From: Aurelia coerulea
Lineage: Eukaryota; Cnidaria; Scyphozoa; Semaeostomeae; Ulmaridae
Assembly: GCA_039566865.1 (NCBI GenBank)
Contig: CM076960.1
Coordinates: 12,810,501 to 12,874,500 of the forward strand
Length of the DNA: 64,000 nt
Reading direction: 5' to 3'
Part shown: piece after piece, positions 1 to 13,260 of the stretch
How the letters are laid out: each line of letters begins with the position of its first letter
Position numbering within the stretch: position 1 is the first letter of the stretch
Translations under genes and position numbers: made by a program
Notes under the pieces: generated by a model
Told to the model about the DNA's origin: nothing
The model's input: only the letters and a program-made list of their open reading frames with translations
The model's database searches: none

Positions 1-3000
1 TTCCATCGATTTAGATTAGTTTACTTTGTACATTTGTATATAGTCAACTAGAGTATGTACATAATCGATGTAAAATAATATGACAAGGCATGGGGCATCC
101 CTCTATCTTTGAAAAATCCTCATTCATTGGGTATGATCGGCTTCCTGCTCCTCACTTGATACACATATTTGAAAATCTGCAGCACGAAGAATAATTGATA
201 AACTGGAATAAATCAAATTTTATTTCATTTCCCTGAAAGGCTGGTGTTTTTTTGCAATTCCTTGTTTTCTGTGAGCATCCATGAAATAAAGGCGAAATTA
301 AAGCTATGAAAACTCCTTTATTCACTTCGATTCATCAAGTATTCTCCGAACCGAATAAAACATTTTCAAACACATTGAGGCTAATTTTGTTGCACCAAGG
401 ACATGATGCTTTTTCAAACCCAGCAGATAAAACATCCACACATACCTCAAAAAAGCAGAAACCTGATCAGTTCTGAGGGCTTTTGCAATGCTTAGCTAGT
501 GGACACATTTTTAAACAGCACAGAGACTCACAATTTTGAGTTCATCTACGTTCCTGCATTCACATAAGAAAGTTGAATGTTTAGTTCGATTCTAAACTAC
601 ATCAAAGCTGTAGTTTGTTTCCTTCAAAGGAAACCATAAATTTCAATCCTGTGCTAACAACAACATAATGTAACCATCAATAATTAAAATCCTAACACCA
701 ATCTACTGTTCAATTGCCAGCATTTTCTTCATATTCAATAATTAATGTGGTTACAGATCATTGTGCGAAATGAATTAAAAATTCATAACAATGTTTGAAA
801 ACAGAAACAAGGACCTGTTTGCTTGGTTCTTAAAAACAAAGACATCCTTGTGATGTGATAAAAACAAAGACTATCAAAAAGAATAATATGTGGTGACCTG
901 AAAGTATATTTTCTTATCACTTCTATTGGAAAATTGTTTAGTGTCCTTTGGGTAACAATTTCTTAAATACTTTATGAATGTTCTTTGAAGATTTGTGTAC
1001 ATAAACTATACAAATAAAAAAATTATCATATCAGGGACTACAAGTTTTTCCATGAAAAAATTCGAAAGATTGCTTCCAACTAACTATCTATTGGTGGTAA
1101 AAAGGGAAAAGACACTCCTCCAAAAAGTGGATCAAAGCAAAAGCATAACTCTTGTTAGATGCTGTACTTCTGGGGACTTTTTGGTAAAAAAAGGCTTCTT
1201 ATCAGAGGTACAGCATCTTCAGGGGTGATATCCCTTGAACTAGTGAAAGCATATCATTCATATTTCACATGGGATGTTTTACATGATTTGGCATGGTCGT
1301 GGGGGCGTTTTTGCCTCCCCTCTTTTCTCTTAAGTTACACAAGATATAACAATGAGACATACCTCAATTGTTCTTTAACAATTGGCTTGTCAATTGTCAC
1401 AATGATATTTGATAAGTCACGTGATTCGCTTCCACATGACCAAAAAATTTATACAGTAATAGCTCCTTGGCAAGAAAAATTCTCTTTAATTGATTACATA
1501 ACCAATCTTAATGAGAATGGTCTTGCATAAAAAAAGATCTCTCGATCTTTACCTAGTTTTAGAACAGTTATAATTTAATATCTTCATTCTTGGTACAATG
1601 TCATCACATTTTCATACTACTCTTCCCATTTCCAATTAATATCAAATCAGAAGGAAGCATGCATAATGAAGCTTTTGCTGTAAAATTTTCATTTCATACA
1701 CTTTTTTATTTGAAAAATACATCATATAAGTATGTAAATGGTGTCATACAGTAGAGATTAAATTTTGCTGATGTTAGCAAATATGAACCTAATTGAAAAT
1801 CAAAGGAAAGCTCCCGTTACAATCAATCAAATGATACATTTTTAAAGCAATTCAAATTAGACAAAGATATTATGATGCTTCAAAATATTGTTTGGTTTAC
1901 CACTCTCCAGGTGCTACTGTGGAAATGAGATTGACTCTGGAACAATTCAACTAAATTTGATACAAATTCATTAAAGGGAGTGTGCAATGGTAGATAGACT
2001 TCTCTATAAATAGAGCAAAGAAAACATTCAGGCACAGCATTGTTTCTTTGGCTATCAATTGTTGACAGCAGCTGTGGGACATAGATTTGAATTAGGCTAT
2101 TTTCAGATTTGTTTGCTCTTTGCCAAATGCAAGCTTTTAACCTTGCACAAACCCTTTAAGGTTTGGTTGTCATATCTTGTTGGTCTAGGCGCAATGTAGC
2201 AAAGTTTGCTTGGGGGCCAAACAACTGTAAAAATATTGTATATATAATTTTCTGTGATAATCAACACAGGTACAGACTATTTACAGGTGCCTTTGGATCC
2301 TAGGCCCTGGACCTTTTACCCTATCAACACCCCACTCCCCTCCTCTCACATTTCTGGGCACAGTTTGATGACAAAGCACCCATCACCAGCTGACCAGCAA
2401 AATAACTCCTTGGAGAAATTTGAAAGAGACAATTGTGACCATGACAAAGCTCAATGGCTTAATCCTCTCTTCCTGGGAACAAAAATTTATGAGTGGGCTC
2501 TGAAAATTTATAAGGCTACTTTAAAATATCTAGAAAATTGATTACACTTCTAGACAATACAGTACAGAGTTCTTAACCTTGATGTCACCGTTTAAGAATT
2601 TTTCATTCAATTTCATGACCTATTACAGCAAGCATTATTGTCATTCCATTCTAGTGTGTGGTTTGTCATAGAAATGACATGACAATGATTGCACAATCTT
2701 TGACTGGTTCTACTGTTATATGGAGGAAAATAGAATAAACACCTGGTTCTAATCAGCCAGAAACAAAATAAAATCTTTGAAACTAGAGGTAAATAACAGA
2801 AAAATGTCAGGCATGTGCATAAAGTTAATTTCAGCCTACATTTTGGCAAGTTGCACTTAAAAGCTTATCGTTTGATTTGATTTAAGGTTACTGTAACTAT
2901 TCAGATGACAAATTTTCGATTTTTCATTTTTGTCAAATCTGATGGTATAAATATTTGAGGACTGTTTAAAGTGAATAACCTGAGTTAAAACATGAGATCT

Positions 3001-3182
3001 CATAGATTTATAAATAGCCTATTGTATTTGATAATCCAGCTCATGGCGAATGAAAGCAATGCTAAAGAAAACAATAGGGGGATTAGGCCTTTCTTTGTCC
3101 TATTTATAGACAAGTGCTATATATCTCAGGTTATTCACTTTAAACCAACTCATTTCCAGAAATAGTCACAATTACTTAGAAA
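1..3182. other. No gene recognised
   Basis: No conserved reading frame is visible on either strand. Two small symmetric structures stand out. One is a hairpin whose arms (AGATGCTGTAC plus a few more bases) lie near 1157-1173 and 1203-1219. The other is a 19-bp inverted repeat (TTAAAGTGAATAACCTGAG) near 2966-2985 and 3127-3145. The stretch near 2298-2345 (ggaccttttaccctat) resembles the right end of the hAT-like element at 14374-15019 and may be a decayed relative. Confidence 0.5.
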
Positions 3183-3491
3183 TTAGAGTATTTTAAAAGG
3201 AGCAATCCTGTTTCTCAAAAATTGCGGGAATATACATAAAGGTATTTCCCACAATTTTTGCTTTGTTTTGATAAAAGCCTGGTTTCTCGAAACAGGATTC
3301 CCGAGTACTGGTGGGTAATAAGAAATCTTTGTGTACCCAACAGACCAATCGAATCGCTTCAAACTTGGCACACAGAGTCATAATGCATATAACTACGAAA
3401 CATTGTCAGCGATTTGTGATAGATCCATTGGTCCGATTTTTACAAGGGTCTGAAAGTTAAAAAAGACATTCAAGACATTTACATTTACACG

Positions 3492-3907
3492 TTTTTTTTT
3501 TTATAAGAAACTTGGATCAGCACTTAGTACTAAAAGTTTCTTAATTTCGCATGAAGATTTCGGTGTTTTAGTAGTAAAAGTTTCTTAATTAGTTTCTTAT
3601 TTTTTGGGCCTAAAATTGCGGTATTGTTCGAAGTTGAGCCTTCTTCTCGACAAAGGGCTTCCATTTTGCATTGACATTGTCATCAAGAAGAAGCCTTGCA
3701 CATCGAGGCAAAAATTTACAAATTTTGCAGTTAAAAGTCAAGAAAAGACGAAGGCACCTTTGTTAGAGAGACATAGAATAAGAGAGACACACAGATATAA
3801 CGTTTTAGAGTTTCTTAACTGTTCTTGAGCGTAGTACTAGAGTTTCTTAAATTTTTGGTCATCGTAGTACTAGTTTCTTATAAACCAGTTTCTTATAAAA
3901 AAAAACC
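3492..3907. repeat. Inverted-repeat element rich in GTTTCTTA
   Basis: The left end (CGTTTTTTTTTTTATAAGAAACT) and right end (AGTTTCTTATAAAAAAAAACC) are inverted copies of each other. The interior repeats AGTTTCTTA many times in one orientation. A short open frame inside (3604-3828) has no recognisable domain. The element sits between two parts of an older repeat: a 20-bp inverted match (gggtacacaaagattt) lies on either side, near 3322-3344 and 4028-4050. It is probably a non-autonomous DNA transposon inserted into that older element. Confidence 0.5.
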
Positions 3908-3911
3908 TGTA

Positions 3912-4235
3912 TTTAAAATGATATCATTTCAAGACAATACCTTTTATCAAAAATTTATGACACGGTTTTGCAGTTCAGGGCCTGAAGTCTGTCATAAATA
4001 GATAGTCGTGGTCCAACGACTATCGTTGGGGTACACAAAGATTTTTTCGCAAGGGTGGTAAATTTTTGCCTTAAATCTAGAATAAATCATTCGTGATTTT
4101 ATTGAATCAACTGAATATATTTTTATGACATTCTACGTTTAATTCTGCGTCAAATGATGCATAAGTTTTTTTGGTATATTTTGACAAATGGCCGTGGTAA
4201 ACGGAGTTTCTTAATCGCCGCCTGAACGGTTACAG
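3912..4235 (+). repeat. Dispersed repeat, copy 1
   Basis: This stretch, from tttaaaatgatatcatttc to cctgaacggttacag, recurs in the same orientation at 49721-50161 with only scattered differences. It contains the shared blocks gacacggttttgcagttcag and ttcgcaagggtgg. It has no coding potential that I can see. It works as the empty-site allele for a 112-bp insertion present in copy 2. Confidence 0.75.
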
Positions 4236-5821
4236 ATACCTTAAAGCATTGTTCATAGTCAACAAAATTCAGTCTTATGGAATTAGTCATTACTTTCATC
4301 AAGTCATTGGCAGTTTTGCAGTTGGTCTAAAAAGGCCAGAAAATCACCCTCTAAAAATCTATGCCACCAAGAGACTATTTCAGCAACATGAGAACTTCAA
4401 CATCGAAATTGGCCTTTTGCTTATGCAGAAAAACTTTGAAAAACACATTTTTTACAGTAATCACAGACCTATGATTTACCCAAAGTCCTGCCATTTTGTG
4501 CTTAAAAGCCATCCCCCCCAAAGCTGCTTCCTACGTCCCTGCAGATGAACTAGGAAACCTCAAAATATTTGTAATGGTCAAATGTCATTAACCTAGAAAG
4601 TCACTGAAACTTGCTGAAACTCAGGTGCACCACTATAAATTTCATTTCCTGATCTCAGTATGGATAGACCTGTTTGTAAGGTAACTTGTATGTAGGCTAA
4701 CCATCCCCATAAATTATTAAACTTTTGAAGCTATAATATTATCAATATCATCATGCTATATCTATTTGTATAAGGCCTATAATTATATCTAGCCAATTAA
4801 TTGTGCAAGAAAAGAGACTGTGCCATCTCCATATGTAAACTGCTTTACCAGACGTATCTATCTATATGTACGAGGGATGACCAATAATTAGTGTTTGTTT
4901 TTTTCCGATGCCCACAGAGACAAGGCAAGGTTCTGAAAATAGGCCTATCAACTTTATTTGGCCAATCAAAGCAACAAGTAAGCCTAGGGTATCACGATAA
5001 TTTGTTTACAAATACGAAAAGTCGCCGATATAAGAACAATGCCATAGGCACTCATCTCTACTGGCTTTACTACACATTTTCGTCGCTTTTATTTCCCGCT
5101 CAAACATCCTCTTTCGGCGCCACAACCAAATACAAAATCACTAGCTATTTAGGTTTATTTAGGCCTGTAATGTAAGGTCCATTTGGCTGTGATAGGAACA
5201 GTGGCGGAAGCGATGAGCGGCTTACGAAAATCCATTCCCAAAATGAGCAAAGAGATCTTACCATTTCAAATCTTCGTTGTAATTAACTGATAATACAATA
5301 TTTTCCATTCATTCTGCGTTTGGTTTCTTGTTCTTTTAAGTTCATTAAAGCATCAAGTTTGAGCATGGTTTGAGGGTTGTTTCGCAAATACCTCTTCATA
5401 TCATATCCTTTGAGCGTCAGCGACTTGCGACTGATCTTTCAAGTGTATTTACTATTTACGCGTGTAAGCGCAAGCGCAGAGATCAAAGGGCCAGAAGCAG
5501 GGAGCGCCTCGCCAGAAGGGCCAAAGGGGGTGCAGTTATCTGCTAAGTTCGGCTACATGCCGCCTTCTACGGCCATAACCGTACTGTTTCAACTTTTGAA
5601 GCCATAAGATCCTTGCCGTTCTCACAAAAGAAGGGGAGAAGGGCCCATTTTATTTCTGGAGAAGGGTTGCAAAATCTGTTGTGGCTCAATGCAGTTAAAA
5701 TGAAACAGGTGCCCGCCGCCCCAAGCTTCAGATGTATCCTTCCCTTCGTGTTCCTACGTGACATACGGCCAGCGATTAAAGTTTCTTAAAACTATCAGAT
5801 TTTGAGTACTCAGAGTTTAGT
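4236..5821. other. No gene recognised
   Basis: Open frames here (for example 4249-4548, 4891-5175 and 5377-5607, plus) have no known motif, unremarkable composition and no splice context. The block cttcctacgtccctg near 4529 recurs near 6386, which suggests the end of a decayed repeat. Confidence 0.4.
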
Positions 5822-6165
5822 CTGGATCCCGGGGGGGGGGGGGGTACTTGACCAGGTTTTGGTCGGGGACGTGCCATCGAAGCTTCAAAAACATACCCGT
5901 TCCTTATACCAATTTTGCGAAAAAGTATACCCGACTTTATACCAATTTTGCGAAAAAGTATACCCGACCTTATACCAATTTTCCGAAAAAGTATACCAAA
6001 ATCGTTCTTTAAACCAAAATTGCGAAAATCGATACCGTTCCTTATACCAAAATCGTGAAAATCGATACCGTTCCTTATACCAAAATCGTGAAAATCGATA
6101 CCCTTCCCGATGGCACGTCCCCGTACCCAAAATATGTGAAGTACCCCCCCGGGGTCTGGATAGGT
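5822..6165. repeat. 33-bp minisatellite inside an inverted-repeat frame
   Basis: Six or more units starting TATACC recur at 5905, 5938, 5971, 6010, 6043 and 6076. The period is 33 bp, with one 39-bp step. The first units read like tataccaattttgcgaaaa and the later ones like tataccaaaatcgtgaaaa. The array is flanked by inverted copies of ggggacgtgccatcg (near 5867 and 6107) and by G- and C-runs next to GTAC, so the whole unit may be a mobile element. Because 33 is a multiple of three, both strands show spurious 11-residue protein repeats. Confidence 0.8.
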
Positions 6166-8673
6166 TTAAAAGTATTCTTACTTTTTTTAAAATCTGATAT
6201 GGTATCAGGGGACAACTCCTGAAAAATGAGCAGAGAGGTATGAACCGGGGGGCACTGGGGGCACGTTCCCCCAAGATTTCGCAATAAACAAGGAAATGCC
6301 CGTTTTATTATCAGGAAGTGCCCATTTAGCTCAATGAAAAAAGTGTCCTTGAAGTGTCGTGCCCCCCCCCCCCAATTTTGAGATACTTCCTACGTCCCTG
6401 AAAATGAGACATACATATGCGAGCTAAGGAAAAGCAATATTCTCATAATATTCTAGGAAATTTGATGACTCTCCTGAGCTTAAACATCATTTCGAGTCAT
6501 AGGCGTAGGAAAATCAGCCATAATCGGGCAGAAATCCGCTTTAAAACCCTATTCCACCTGGGCTCTTTTTATTTACTCCTCACCTGGGGGGGCCCTAATT
6601 ATTTCCAAAACCAAAAGAGTTATGAAGTTGTAACTTTGTACACAGTATCAACAATCTTTTGTGATTCTAATTAAGTAATGAACGTTTAATTAGTCACGTG
6701 ACTTGTTGCTAGGCAACTAGATATGTTGTGGCCAGTCTGCAATAAGCTTATGTATGGAAACTACAATAATGTCCTATATTTTAGAGAAAACAAAGTTTGT
6801 TCTTATAAACTGTTAAAAATATTGTACAACATCATATTTTCTCGCAAAATAATATATTAATTTTTAATTTTTTTCACACCTTTTCGAACAATGACCTCAT
6901 AAATATATGTGACGTCATATGTCTAAAAAACTCTAAACATTAATGAAAATTGACAAACTATATATCATATGAAAGCCCTCAATGAGAGCAATCCAATGAC
7001 ACTAATTACAACAAAATCGAACAAGGGTTGACTAAAATGTAAGCAATTTAGTGTTTTCTTTTGTGACATCTCTCCAAATAAGGGCATTCAGTGGTCACAT
7101 GACTCATATAATTAAAACGAAATTTGTAGAATCTTGTAGAGCATTAAATTTTAGGAAAAGTCAGTTGGTACCAGCATTCTGTCTCATGTCGTTAAAGAGC
7201 TGTATATCAATGTTTGGTTGGGGGGGGGCCATAATGGCCCCCCCCAGGTGGAATAGGGTTAAGTCGGGGACAATTTTCTTAAGCAATGGATGCTTTTTCG
7301 GGCAACCCCCCCAACTTTATCTCCCCCTGCGCCCATGTTTCGAGTGTAGCCATAGAACATATCCCACATCGTGCGAGTTTCCATATCGGACTGGGTTGGC
7401 AAATCCGATACGAAATAAATCCGGCACCGTGTGAACGAATGGAACGAAGCCTCCTGTCCCATTACAAAGTCCCACCTTAGGGTCCCATCCTCGGGTCCCA
7501 ACTTTGCGTCCCACCGTTGGGTCCCACCTTAAGGTCTGGGTCCCACCTAAAAGTCACGTGTCACGGTTTTCCGGTATGGCCATCTTTCAGTTCTGTGTCA
7601 ATAGATATCCTTGTTTCTTCGAATCCTAATGAAATTCTTACCAAACCTCGGCTATGAAATTCTTAGAGGATTTTTCAGCAGATTGTGTCCGAGTAATGTT
7701 CTGCATCATAAGAACACAACCTGATACTGCAAATTATGATTTTCTGAAAGCTGAAATAAGAAGGAAACGAGAGTAAAAAGGTCTCCCTTTGTCTGACTTC
7801 ATGTTCAAGTTGGAAAGTAAAACATCTTAGGTAGTTCACTTTACCCATTTCGAAGCAGAATCTCAACTGAACGGTAGAACTTTCAGAAAGTCTTTCTTGG
7901 TCATTTTTCTGCTGGAAAAAGTAAAACGTGCTCACACAAGTCACGTGATATGCCCATACTTGGAAGCAGGTAGCAGCAAGATCATTGTTTTCCATGATTT
8001 CCATGGAAAGATTTCCTTGAATTATGGAGCATCACATAGCAAATGAATCTGCAAATAAGAGCTTTCGTTTGATGCCAGAATTTGTAGAATTTGCTGATGT
8101 CGGCATTTTTTTTATTATGATCTCATTCTGGCTCCCATATTCGCCTAATTCGTAAATTTTTTCAATTTTCTCAGACTTTTTCAATTCAGTGAGCTCTATT
8201 GATACATTTGTCATAGGTTACCACCATTTTGCAGCCACTTTCTCTCTATTTTTACATAGAAAAAGCAGTGGCACAAATTACGTCATCAGAATTGGCTAAT
8301 TTCGCTCAAAATATCACTCCAAAATCGTCATATTCAATAAAATGATATTTTCCCACCAGCTATGTTGATAAATTTAACCAACAACTGCATAAAGTTCATG
8401 CAAGATGGCCTTTAAACACAAATTTAACTTTAAACGCCTAATTTTTACTGATTTTCAACTTCATTATGTCACTGTGACCCCGTTGTGACCACATAAGACG
8501 TGGCAGCCATACCCAAATTGCACTACATGCTACAAACTACTTGCTCTGTAATTGAACCAAGTTCTATTGAATTCTGGTGACTCTAAGGCAGTTTTCACAG
8601 AAGGGTGGAACCCCCCCCCCCATAAATGGTACCCCAAAAAACCCATACGGATTAGGGTCACCTAAGGCAACAT
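6166..8673. other. No gene recognised; short GTCCCACC repeats
   Basis: No conserved coding sequence was seen. Between about 7468 and 7550 the word GGTCCCACCTTA and close variants recur five or six times in tandem-like order. Homopolymer C and G runs near 6361 and 7220 look like ends of decayed repeats. The open frames here lie over low-complexity sequence. Confidence 0.4.
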
Positions 8674-8835
8674 GATTGATCTTATTGATTTGATTGATTG
8701 ATTTTATCTTTCTTACCCATGGTAGCCCCACAATAAAAATAATTGATTTACAGGGGGCCATGCTAAAAACTTACAAATAACTACTCATCTACAATAGAAC
8801 GAAATTTGCTATAGAACCTAAACCTAAACTAATTA
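8674..8835 (-). mobile_element. LINE 3' end remnant
   Basis: Read on the minus strand, this piece runs GGCCCCCTGTAAATCAAT, then GGGGCTACCATGG, then a short (ATCAA)n-like tail. The 3' end of LINE B near 56936-56975 has the same layout (GGCCCCCTGTAAA, GGGGCCACC, AT-rich tail). It therefore looks like a severely 5'-truncated copy of that LINE group. No coding part remains. Confidence 0.5.
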
Positions 8836-10013
8836 CAATTTGTGCTAAATAAACGAAAGAAAACAGAAAAGAACTGGTGAGTGAAATTCATGGTTGCACC
8901 TTCTTTTTAAAAGAGCTCAGGGTTGAAGTATTTCTGATCTCAGGCCCAAGACTGTTCAACAAACAAGACTGTACAACAAAGGCTACTGGGGCAATACCCA
9001 ACTAATTTTCCCCTATAACTTTTTTATCAAGCTGCTTGGGCCAAGTAAAGCAATTACAGCAAGTAAGGCAACCACAACATTCACCCTACGTAACGTGTAT
9101 ACAATAATATAACCGAAAGCGCCTCTATATCATTGAACGTACGTAATGTCATCAAAGCAAGGCCAATACGACAACTAACACAACTAAAGGTGCTGGGGCA
9201 ACTAAGTCCACTAAGGAAAGAAAGAACACAAAACCAACTCCACAACTGAACAAAGACAAGACAACACCTAACGTAAGTTAGTCCACTAAAGCAACTGAGG
9301 CCAATAAGGCAACTAACGCCACAAAAGGCGCTGAAGTTAGAAATTTCCCCACCCTGAAAGCATTAAAAAAAGAGTTGCAAAAATGTATATACTTCAAATC
9401 AATGGAAAAAGTGCTGAAATGAATTTCAGCTTGGAGTCGAAAATTAAGACCGATAAGATAGGAGGACAAACCTATGAACTGCAATTTCCCGAGGCTGTTT
9501 TTACTGCCTCGGATATGGGGATGTTTGCAACAACAGAAATGATTCTAAGGCAAAAATGTTTTAATTTGTTGTGAGCTCATATACATATAACAAAGCAATG
9601 GGCATAAATCATGTTTTATGATTGCATTCCTACTTTTGGAGAGAAGCCTTGATGTTCTGAGTAGTTCACATTACCCTGTCTTACCCTACATCAGTAAATA
9701 GCAAAACTCGCCCTTTCATCCCATTGACGTTTGTTTGATAAGACGCAATGAAGTACCACAAAGATACAAAGCTTCATTCCTATCATTTCAAGCAAAGGGA
9801 AAGTGATTCAAATATAATTCAAATTCTGATATTATTTTAAATGATACACTGCAGTTATAGCATTGCAATAATTCCTGGTGAAATGGTGAAATATTATTAA
9901 TCGAATACCAAGTACCAATAAATGAAAACAAATAACGACTGTTTCAAGAAAGTATCCTCGTGGGCTATAAACAATGAATTTTTACCACGTGACTACATCC
10001 TTGGCTAACTGAG
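8836..10013. other. No gene recognised
   Basis: No conserved reading frame or clear repeat boundary is visible. A frame at 9383-9574 (plus) has no recognisable domain. Confidence 0.4.
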
Positions 10014-10223
10014 ATCTCGTTTACACTGTACCGGTGCACTTTTGATCCGTTACGAAATTGTTACGGTTAAGAGCATTTACACTGCTCCAGGACGAAAATA
10101 TCATATAGATCGAAGGAACAAATGTGTTACGGATTATCAGGAGCAATGTAAACGGGAGGCTGATCCGTTGCACTTTTGTTACGGGTCGGGTCCTAAGTTG
10201 TACCGGCACAGTGCAAACGGGAT
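10014..10223. mobile_element. 210-bp MITE with 5-bp CTGAG duplication
   Basis: The terminal inverted repeats are ATCTCGTTTACACTGTACCG on the left and the complement of ATCCCGTTTGCACTGTGCCG on the right. CTGAG lies directly outside both ends (10009-10013 and 10224-10228). The interior also pairs imperfectly (gatccgtt/aacggatc words). There is no real coding capacity: the open frames here follow the inverted repeat. The superfamily is not certain. Related GATCGGATCC-rich sequence flanks the LINE at 37700-39434. Confidence 0.7.
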
Positions 10224-12047
10224 CTGAGTGTGTCCAATCTCCGAAAATCGTTCAGACTAAGTGTCCTTGCAACTGATTTTTAAATGGTGGAGGGCAATTT
10301 TACACCGTGATCCTTGATATATTTCGATTGATTTGATTGGTGGATTGTCAACTTTCACGCAGTTGATCATGGTAAAATGTTCCTTCACACGATCTGTAGC
10401 GCAATCGCCTATTTCTAAAATATGGGAATGATTTGCAGGTAACTGGAGAAACTGTCTCAAACTTAGGTATGGAACTTAGCATCAAATGGATTCATATCTT
10501 TTCTTTCTGCTCGAATAGTCCAGCATAGGCATCAAATCTTTAAAATTGATGTTAATAGGAGAGTGTGAAATTATTTGACCTATTTCTTTGCATTGAATGA
10601 CTTGAATGAAACTTTAGCTACCTATCTGTAATTCTATTGAATGGACTTTTTAGAACTCTTGAATATTTTTCGAAATTACAGCATATTTTGTATTTTAACT
10701 GATTCGAGGATGTGACGTCATCAAATTTCTAAATCCTAAACCAGAAAGAGTAACATAAATTTACTTGATACCATATTGTAGACATCCATAAACTATGAAG
10801 AAGACAAAACTTCCACTTCTTAAATATTGAGGATTTCAGAAAGTCCAAGGGTAGACTTGTAGTACAACGGCCAAAGTTTGTGTGAAGCCATTCAGATCAA
10901 TGAAATAGGGCATATAATTTTATACAAATGTCTTTAAAGATTCGTAACATAATTGCCACATTGTCCACCTCTATGTTTGTCAAGAGCAGAGGTCCGACAG
11001 TTGTTGAATTCTGAGTGGCGCAATGGAAGTCATTCGTCTGTTCCTTGGTCTGGAAGAAGATTGAACAACCAGTACTGCTGTCTATCTGATCTTACAAAAG
11101 GTCTCATTTGATATTTGCGGTACATGGAAACTACCCTTGGAAGACTCTTTACTTGGATGTCATTGCTATTTTGCCAATAGTAACAAAAGTCAAGTTTATT
11201 GTAGATAACAGGTACTGCCAGGTCCCACCTTCGAAATCTACCTATTTCTTAACCAGGGTACTATTTATCAGTTCCCAGTCAACTCTGCACCAGTTGTTAC
11301 GTCAAAATCAAATCCCAGATTTCATTAATATCAATGTCTTCGACAAATGGAATTCTACTGTACTGCAATCAGTCCTCTGAAGCAACATATATTCAAACAA
11401 TTTCAACCCTTATTACTTTTATAGTAAATATTCCTCTTTTAATATTAAGTACCAAAATATACTCGTGGGCCAAATATCTTTCAAAGTGCCTCTTCGAGAG
11501 TTTCTTTATGTTCTTTCTCTTTTCATTCCACTGTCACAGACTTTGCAAGATTACGAGGGAAGTCGACCTTGAAGCGAAGAAAAAACTGCATTACAAATCA
11601 AACACTTTCGAACAACAGAGCGTCCAAAAAGGACCCCAATCAAAAAAATTCAAACAAAAGCGAATGTACCGCAAACACCTGCACAAAAAGAGCCTGTGAT
11701 TCTCTGTAACAGGCTGATATGGTAACAGCCTCAATTGGTTCTTAAATCGGTTCTTAAATCTTGAGTCACGATTATATGTACTGGATGTACCAAACATTTT
11801 TTTACATAGTTGAAATTGGTTGAAAATGATTGACTGTGCATATCTTTCAAATATACAAATTCATCTGTGTTTGCATCAATGTTTTAATCTTTTTTTGTAT
11901 ACATTTCTAACTTGCATCCGAAGGTAGTTTTAGCACGCTGAGAAGCTGAGCTTATCGAAGCAGCGTGCTGGTCCTTCCTCTCGATGTGACTACACCTCGT
12001 GATTCCTTTAGCCTGGAATTACAGAGAGTATTTTGTAGCAGGTTAGG
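10224..12047. other. No gene recognised
   Basis: Open frames at 11108-11380 and 11334-11699 (plus) are the longest here. They show no known domain, and no flanking splice sites could be tied to a conserved protein. I see no repeat boundaries with confidence. Confidence 0.4.
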
Positions 12048-12115
12048 CAGAGCGATGACTCGAATCATCAACCTTAGGATTGGTAGAAAGGCGTGCTACC
12101 ACCGAGCCACCCCCG
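12048..12115 (-). tRNA. tRNA-like sequence, probably degenerate or SINE-derived
   Basis: The minus strand reads GGGGGTGGCTCGGTGGTAGC, which looks like an acceptor strand plus D-arm (A box). It ends with GATGATTCGAGTCATC, which forms a T-arm with a TTCGAG loop (B box). The anticodon stem does not pair well and the acceptor ends do not match cleanly. Internal Pol III promoter boxes are thus present, but a working tRNA is unlikely. It is best read as a tRNA pseudogene or the head of a SINE. Confidence 0.4.
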
Positions 12116-12329
12116 TTTCAATCTTCATTAATCTATCTACAATAACCTGTTCCATTTTCCAGGCTTAAGTGGTTCTTATAAGGTGCTAAATTGGCCAAAA
12201 ACTCAGCCTTGAGGTTCATAATCAGCAGTTTCTCTAATGTGAAATTCTACTATAATGCATGCAAACTGAAAGCACAATCTACCTTCTTTGTGAACATATG
12301 CAGTTTGGGTGCATGACACTTTAAAGTAT

Positions 12330-13230
12330 GGCATATTTTAGGTCGGTTGGTTTAAATCGTATCTGTCAGATAGGAAGAAGTATGTATCTGTGAATGGATC
12401 TAACTCAAGTTTCTGTAATGTTACCTTACCACATGGCTCTGTATTTGGTCCACTCTTTTTCCTAATTTACAATAATGATCTACCACATTCAAGTTCAAAA
12501 TTAGCCTTTTATTTATTTGCAGATAATACTAACATTTACTATGAAGCTGAAAATCTTGATCTGCTTTAAAGAATAGTAAACAAGGAATTGAAAAAAGGGA
12601 AAATGTGGCTTGATGTATATAAACTTGCACTGAATCCACTGAATATAGACAAAACTAATGTTATCATCTTTAAGTCACCTTAGCAATCTTGCCTTGTAAC
12701 GCTTAGTATCAAAATTGGAAACTTCCCATTCAGAAAAACCCGTTCCATCAAATATCTTCGTGTTCTTTTGGATGAAAATCTCTCATGGAAATATTACATG
12801 ACAGAACTTGTGGCATGTTCTTCACAGTTAGACACTTTTTACCCATTAACGTTTATATCTATCTTTACAATTCTTTATTTTCACCTTTCCTGCAATATGA
12901 TATTTTAGTTTGATCTCTTACATATGAGACTTATATCAATCCTGTGTTTTTGCAACAGAAAAGGGTTATAAAGGCAATTTATTTCAAAACTTTGCTTTTC
13001 CTTCCACTTCAGTCTTTTCCGACTTGAAGATTTTAAAATTGTATAATCTTTTTCATCTGATATTGCGATGTTTTGTTTATGATTGTGTCAATACAGTCTC
13101 TGCCAATTCGTTTCATTCTTTTTTTTAATTAGTTGAATCTGCTTTTTTATATATACACAATCTAAAAATGTAAATTTTAACAAAAACATATTTACAGAGA
13201 CGATACCATTGGGAGCATGATAGGTATGGC
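12330..13230 (+). pseudogene. LINE reverse transcriptase relic
   Basis: Translation of the stretch from about 12345 gives FKSYLSDRKKYVSVNG, then a degenerate LPHGSVFGPLFFLIYNNDLP, then YLFADNTNIYYE. These are the thumb-proximal block, the usual GVPQGSVLGPLLF block and the catalytic FADD block of non-LTR reverse transcriptases. The second catalytic Asp is replaced by Asn. Several stops and frameshifts follow, and a KYLRVLLDENLSW block appears later (near 12750). The 3' part ends near gacgataccattgggagcat, a motif seen again near 51388. It is an old inactive fragment. Confidence 0.8.
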
Positions 13231-13260
13231 TACCCTAAATGATCTTAACAAATAACAATA

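Noticed and set aside
1159..1530. 123-codon plus frame as a gene
   Set aside because: No recognisable domain, overlapping a small hairpin, and no splice or homology support.
5905..6108. CRISPR-like or protein-coding repeat array (33-bp period; 131- and 129-codon frames on both strands)
   Set aside because: The units are contiguous with no unique spacers, and the genome is eukaryotic. The frames exist only because 33 is a multiple of three. It is a minisatellite.
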